Shown here piece after piece: positions 14,438 through 16,961 of a DNA stretch of 16,961 nt. A program made the position numbers and the translations under genes. The notes beneath the pieces were generated by a model. The model ran no database searches. It saw nothing but the letters and a program-made list of their open reading frames with translations, and was not told the DNA's origin. The DNA is from Deltaproteobacteria bacterium (GTDB lineage: Bacteria; Desulfobacterota; Anaeroferrophillalia; Anaeroferrophillales; Tharpellaceae), in the NCBI GenBank assembly GCA_013153415.1, contig JAADEO010000045.1, positions 1 to 16,961 on the forward strand. The letters run 5' to 3'. How positions within the stretch are numbered: the stretch's first letter is position 1; every line of letters starts with the position of its first letter.

Positions 14438-15565
14438 TTAATCTCCGGAAAGGCTCAAGGGCCGGTAATCGCCGGACCGCAGGGCGGCAACCAGGCCGGT
14501 TTCATCATGGAAAGGGGCAGGAAACAGCGTGGCACAGCGCCCGACCTCGGAAACCTGGTGGGCATCACTGCCCCCGGTCGCCGGCAGATGCAGGGCGGCT
14601 GCCACCTCCCGGGCCAGCCGGTTTTCATTCTCGGTAACCCGGCCGTTGAGGACCTCAACACCATCCACCCATTTGAACATCTCGCGGCGGCTGGCGCTTT
14701 CGACCGTCAAACCGATATCGTCAGCGGCAAAGGTCAGAAAACCGCGAAAGGGGTGGGCGGCAATGATAAATCCGCCACGGGCCGCGACCTGCTCCTTGAG
14801 ATCGCGCAGACGAACCACCCCCCGGATCTCCTCATGAAAACCGAAAACCAGCATATCCCCCTGGTCGGTCACCACCTCATTGCCCCGCAGGATGAGAAAA
14901 TCGTGGCGCTCACGCAACTTCTGCACCTCTTTCTCGCTCCAGAGATAGTTGTGATCGGTCAGGCAGATTCCATCCAACCCCCTTTTCTTGGCCACAACGA
15001 TCATCTCCGCCACCGAATCCGAAGCGCAGGGCGAGGCCGGAGCGGTATGGAGGTGAAGATCGACAATAAAACCCCCGGCTGGTTTTTGCGAAAAGCCACG
15101 GGAAGCAGTTCTCTCCGGAGAAGCCACGGTTGACGATACCTTTTCCGGCTCATCTCCGGCTTCGTCCGCTTCCGCCGGTGGTTCAGGTTCCGACAAGGCC
15201 GCCCCCGGCAGGTCCAGCTCAAGCATTCTGACGGTTTCCCGGACCGCGTAAACCATTTCGAGAAAAAGATTGGCATAGTGGCGGCAGGAGCGGCGACCCA
15301 GGGTTTTATGAACCCGCTCGCTGACCGGATCAGTCAGTTTGAGCCCCTCTACCAGCCGGATGAATTCCAGAGAGCGGGGACATTCCGGCGTCGTCCAGCG
15401 TAGCCAGCGGCCCTCCACGTCAAAACAACCCAACCCGGCGAGCTCGACCTTGAAATCGAGTTCCAGGGAATAGATCGAATCATCGAGAACACCGTGCACG
15501 ACCAGAGTATTATTATCCAGCCGGCAGACATTGATCAGCTTGCTGCGCATGAATTGGGAGCTCAT
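14438..15565 (-). CDS. PHP-domain phosphoesterase with DUF2889-like N-terminal domain
   Basis: A 375-residue two-domain protein. Residues about 8-115 resemble DUF2889 and the adjacent upstream gene product. After an acidic Pro/Glu linker (about 120-165) comes a PHP domain with apparently all metal ligands: DLHLHT (H171, H173), TDH (D204, H205), GNE (E230), AAHPF (H271) and GGSDAH (D334, H336). PHP proteins are metal-dependent phosphoesterases; the closest simple relatives act on nucleotides or short oligonucleotides, but the substrate here cannot be named. The ATG overlaps the upstream stop by 4 bp (ATGA, 15562-15565), so the two are translated together. Confidence 0.87.
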   Translation of the reverse strand: MSSQFMRSKLINVCRLDNNTLVVHGVLDDSIYSLELDFKVELAGLGCFDVEGRWLRWTTPECPRSLEFIRLVEGLKLTDPVSERVHKTLGRRSCRHYANLFLEMVYAVRETVRMLELDLPGAALSEPEPPAEADEAGDEPEKVSSTVASPERTASRGFSQKPAGGFIVDLHLHTAPASPCASDSVAEMIVVAKKRGLDGICLTDHNYLWSEKEVQKLRERHDFLILRGNEVVTDQGDMLVFGFHEEIRGVVRLRDLKEQVAARGGFIIAAHPFRGFLTFAADDIGLTVESASRREMFKWVDGVEVLNGRVTENENRLAREVAAALHLPATGGSDAHQVSEVGRCATLFPAPFHDETGLVAALRSGDYRPLSLSGD

Positions 15566-16083
15566 GACGAAGACTCCCGTTCCTGTTTCTCGGCTTCGAA
15601 TTCCCGGACCAAAGGACTGCCTGCGGCATAGGCGGCACAGCGATCATAGAGCCGGGTACTCTTTTTTACCAGCCCCGAAAAAAAGGCAAAACTGCCAGCC
15701 TCGTCATCGGGAGCCTGCAACAGAACTTTTCTGGTCAGGTTCAGGATTACCCCGTGGCAACACTCCTCGACCATGTAGACCAGCTGCCGGCAGTTCTCAT
15801 CCTCGCCCAACAGTCCGGCAATGATCTTCAGCATGCCGCTGCCGACCCGGACCCCGACCACGCGCCGCAGGTGGGCGTCGAGATCGGCTGGAGGTTGCAG
15901 GCGGTCATGGTGAAAATAACCGGAAATCCCGATAATCTCTAGATCCGGGAGACGGACATTAACAGCGATCTCGGCATCAGTGACACTATCACGAAGACGA
16001 CAAACTGAACGCAGTTCGTTGTCACCTACCACTTCGACACTGGTGCAGCGATTGAATGTGAAAAGGGGAATATTTCTGGGCAC
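15562..16083 (-). CDS. DUF2889-like protein of unknown function
   Basis: A 173-residue protein. I choose the GTG at 16081-16083 because AAGGA (rc of 16092-16096) lies 8 bp upstream and a longer reading would overlap deeply into the previous gene. Features matching DUF2889 from memory are SVEVVGDNELRSVCRLRDSV (15-34), DLEIIGISGYFHHDRL and VVGVRVGSGMLKIIAGLLG (75-93), followed by CRQLVYMVEECCHG. The tail is charged. No catalytic motif or membrane segment is evident. The neighbouring PHP protein carries a similar domain, so the two probably arose by duplication and may form a complex. Confidence 0.78.
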   Translation of the reverse strand: MPRNIPLFTFNRCTSVEVVGDNELRSVCRLRDSVTDAEIAVNVRLPDLEIIGISGYFHHDRLQPPADLDAHLRRVVGVRVGSGMLKIIAGLLGEDENCRQLVYMVEECCHGVILNLTRKVLLQAPDDEAGSFAFFSGLVKKSTRLYDRCAAYAAGSPLVREFEAEKQERESSS

Positions 16084-16094
16084 AAGACAAATCC

Positions 16095-16844
16095 TTACTC
16101 TTCCAGGGTGAACTTCCAGGCGCAGAACCATTCGTCCGGATGGGGATCGGGGGGGCAACCGAGACATTCGGTTTTGATCCGGGAATCGATCGTTCGGGCA
16201 AAGTAGGGATACTCGACCAGGCCAACCGATTTGCAGGGATAGTCATCCAACCCCTTGCGCTGCCGGGCCAGCTGGACCCGGCACTCGTTCATCCGGAAGA
16301 TAATGCAGCGGTCATCGACATCCTCGATCGACTGCCGGTTGATCAGGGCGTACATACGAAAAGCCAGAGCCTTTTTCAGGGCCGGAATACCGCCGTTTTC
16401 CGGCAGTTCGAGAAGCTCCTTGATCCGCTCGGCCTCATAAGGAGAATAACGGGTCCAGCAGGAATCGTTGCAGCGCTTGGCATCGATCATCCCGTGTTCG
16501 AACTCCACCGCCTGAAACCAGATCCCGTCATTGGCGAGCCAGTTGACACCGAGATTTTTCAATAGCTCGAGCAACTCCTCCCGGGAAAGCTTCTTGAGCC
16601 GAGCCGGGGTGCCGTCGGCCTCGACCGCAAAACCGAGAACCTTGCCAAGACGTTTCATCTGGTTGGCAGATGAAGCCGACCAGACTTTACGCTCCACCTG
16701 GAAAGCCTTCTCCATGCCGAGCTGGTGTTCGACCTCGGCATACCAGAAACCGTAATGGACCAGAGTCCGGCGAAAAGCATCCATCACCAAACGAATCAGC
16801 ACTTCATCATCAGCCTGGCCTATAATCTGCGCCATATCATTCAC
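16095..16844 (-). CDS. Cysteine-rich DUF6125-like cytosolic protein
   Basis: A 249-residue soluble protein starting at GTG (16842-16844). GGAGT lies 6 bp upstream; an ATG three codons later is badly spaced. The first half is helical and charged (REELLELLKNLGV). The second half has RCNDSCWTRYSPYEAERIKE (124-143), RMNECRVQLARQRKGLDDYPCKSVG (184-208) and ECLGCPPD (226-233), then WFCAWKF. I recognise this as the DUF6125-type pattern, found mainly in anaerobes. Eight cysteines (125, 129, 180, 188, 204, 227, 230, 241) suggest a metal or Fe-S site. It lies 14 bp after the partial gene at the window end and 11 bp before the DUF2889-like gene. Function unknown. Confidence 0.8.
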   Translation of the reverse strand: MNDMAQIIGQADDEVLIRLVMDAFRRTLVHYGFWYAEVEHQLGMEKAFQVERKVWSASSANQMKRLGKVLGFAVEADGTPARLKKLSREELLELLKNLGVNWLANDGIWFQAVEFEHGMIDAKRCNDSCWTRYSPYEAERIKELLELPENGGIPALKKALAFRMYALINRQSIEDVDDRCIIFRMNECRVQLARQRKGLDDYPCKSVGLVEYPYFARTIDSRIKTECLGCPPDPHPDEWFCAWKFTLEE

Positions 16845-16858
16845 GGGAACACTCCACT

Positions 16859-16961
16859 CTAACTCACGGTCACCGGATAGCGACGACCGGCGAGGGTTAA
16901 ACTGAAACCATCTTTTTCGTCTTCCTCGAAAAGTTCTGCCAGACGGAAATGGGCCGTCGGC
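16859..16961 (-). CDS. 3' end of an unidentified gene
   Basis: The last 33 codons of a gene entering from the right. The reading frame ends with PTAHFRLAELFEEDEKDGFS, continues LTLAGRRYPVTVS, and stops at TAG (16859-16861). The frame looks like real protein (balanced, not a shadow), and the next start is 14 bp downstream with a ribosome site between. The fragment is too short to identify; it is probably the preceding gene of the same operon. Confidence 0.6.
   Translation of the reverse strand, partial: PTAHFRLAELFEEDEKDGFSLTLAGRRYPVTVS

Noticed and set aside
14369..15133. A 254-codon plus-strand frame
   Set aside because: Antisense of the PHP gene, whose metal motifs and coupled start are clear; no ribosome site or motif supports the plus frame.
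1..16961. CRISPR arrays, tRNA/rRNA genes, transposases, toxin-antitoxin or phage genes
   Set aside because: No regularly spaced repeats, no cloverleaf-like sequence in the gaps, and no mobile-element protein motif was seen; all coding frames belong to the genes listed.

Overview
The window is about 17 kb of GC-rich bacterial DNA. Every gene I can support lies on the minus strand, so transcription runs from high to low coordinates. The combination points to an anaerobic, flagellated Gram-negative, most likely a deltaproteobacterium in the broad sense (Desulfobacterota). The evidence is a fli/flh export block, a four-subunit 2-oxoacid:ferredoxin oxidoreductase, and proteins resembling DUF169, DUF2889 and DUF6125. 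This assignment is inference from gene content; no rRNA or other phylogenetic marker is present. There is no tRNA, rRNA, CRISPR array, insertion sequence or sign of recent transfer.

Region 1 (16961 to 12246) is an accessory, largely uncharacterised operon. In transcription order it holds the tail of an unrecognised gene, a cysteine-rich DUF6125-like protein, a DUF2889-like protein, a second DUF2889-like domain fused to a PHP phosphoesterase, dephospho-CoA kinase fused to an N-terminal DUF169 domain, and a YcgR/PilZ-like protein. The genes are tightly packed, with overlaps of 4 and 11 bp, and end at a clear intrinsic terminator.

Region 2 (12241 to 8850) starts with a good sigma-70-type promoter next to that terminator. 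It encodes the delta (ferredoxin), alpha, beta and gamma subunits of a VorB-type 2-oxoacid:ferredoxin oxidoreductase, followed by an XRE-cupin regulator that is probably co-transcribed. A strong intrinsic terminator closes it.

Region 3 (8849 to 1) is the flagellar block: motA, a MotB-like gene lacking the channel aspartate, a canonical motB, fliL, fliM, fliN, fliO, fliP, fliQ, fliR and flhB, the last cut by the window edge. MotA and MotB form the stator. FliL supports the stator, FliM and FliN form the switch/C-ring, and FliO, FliP, FliQ, FliR and FlhB form the export gate. Non-coding stretches lie upstream of motA, where there is a perfect 8+8 palindrome, and between fliL and fliM, where there are two hairpins.

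The most unusual items are the paired MotB proteins (one without the proton/sodium-binding Asp), the long FliO with a periplasmic domain, the DUF169-CoaE fusion, and the DUF6125/DUF2889/PHP/PilZ operon.
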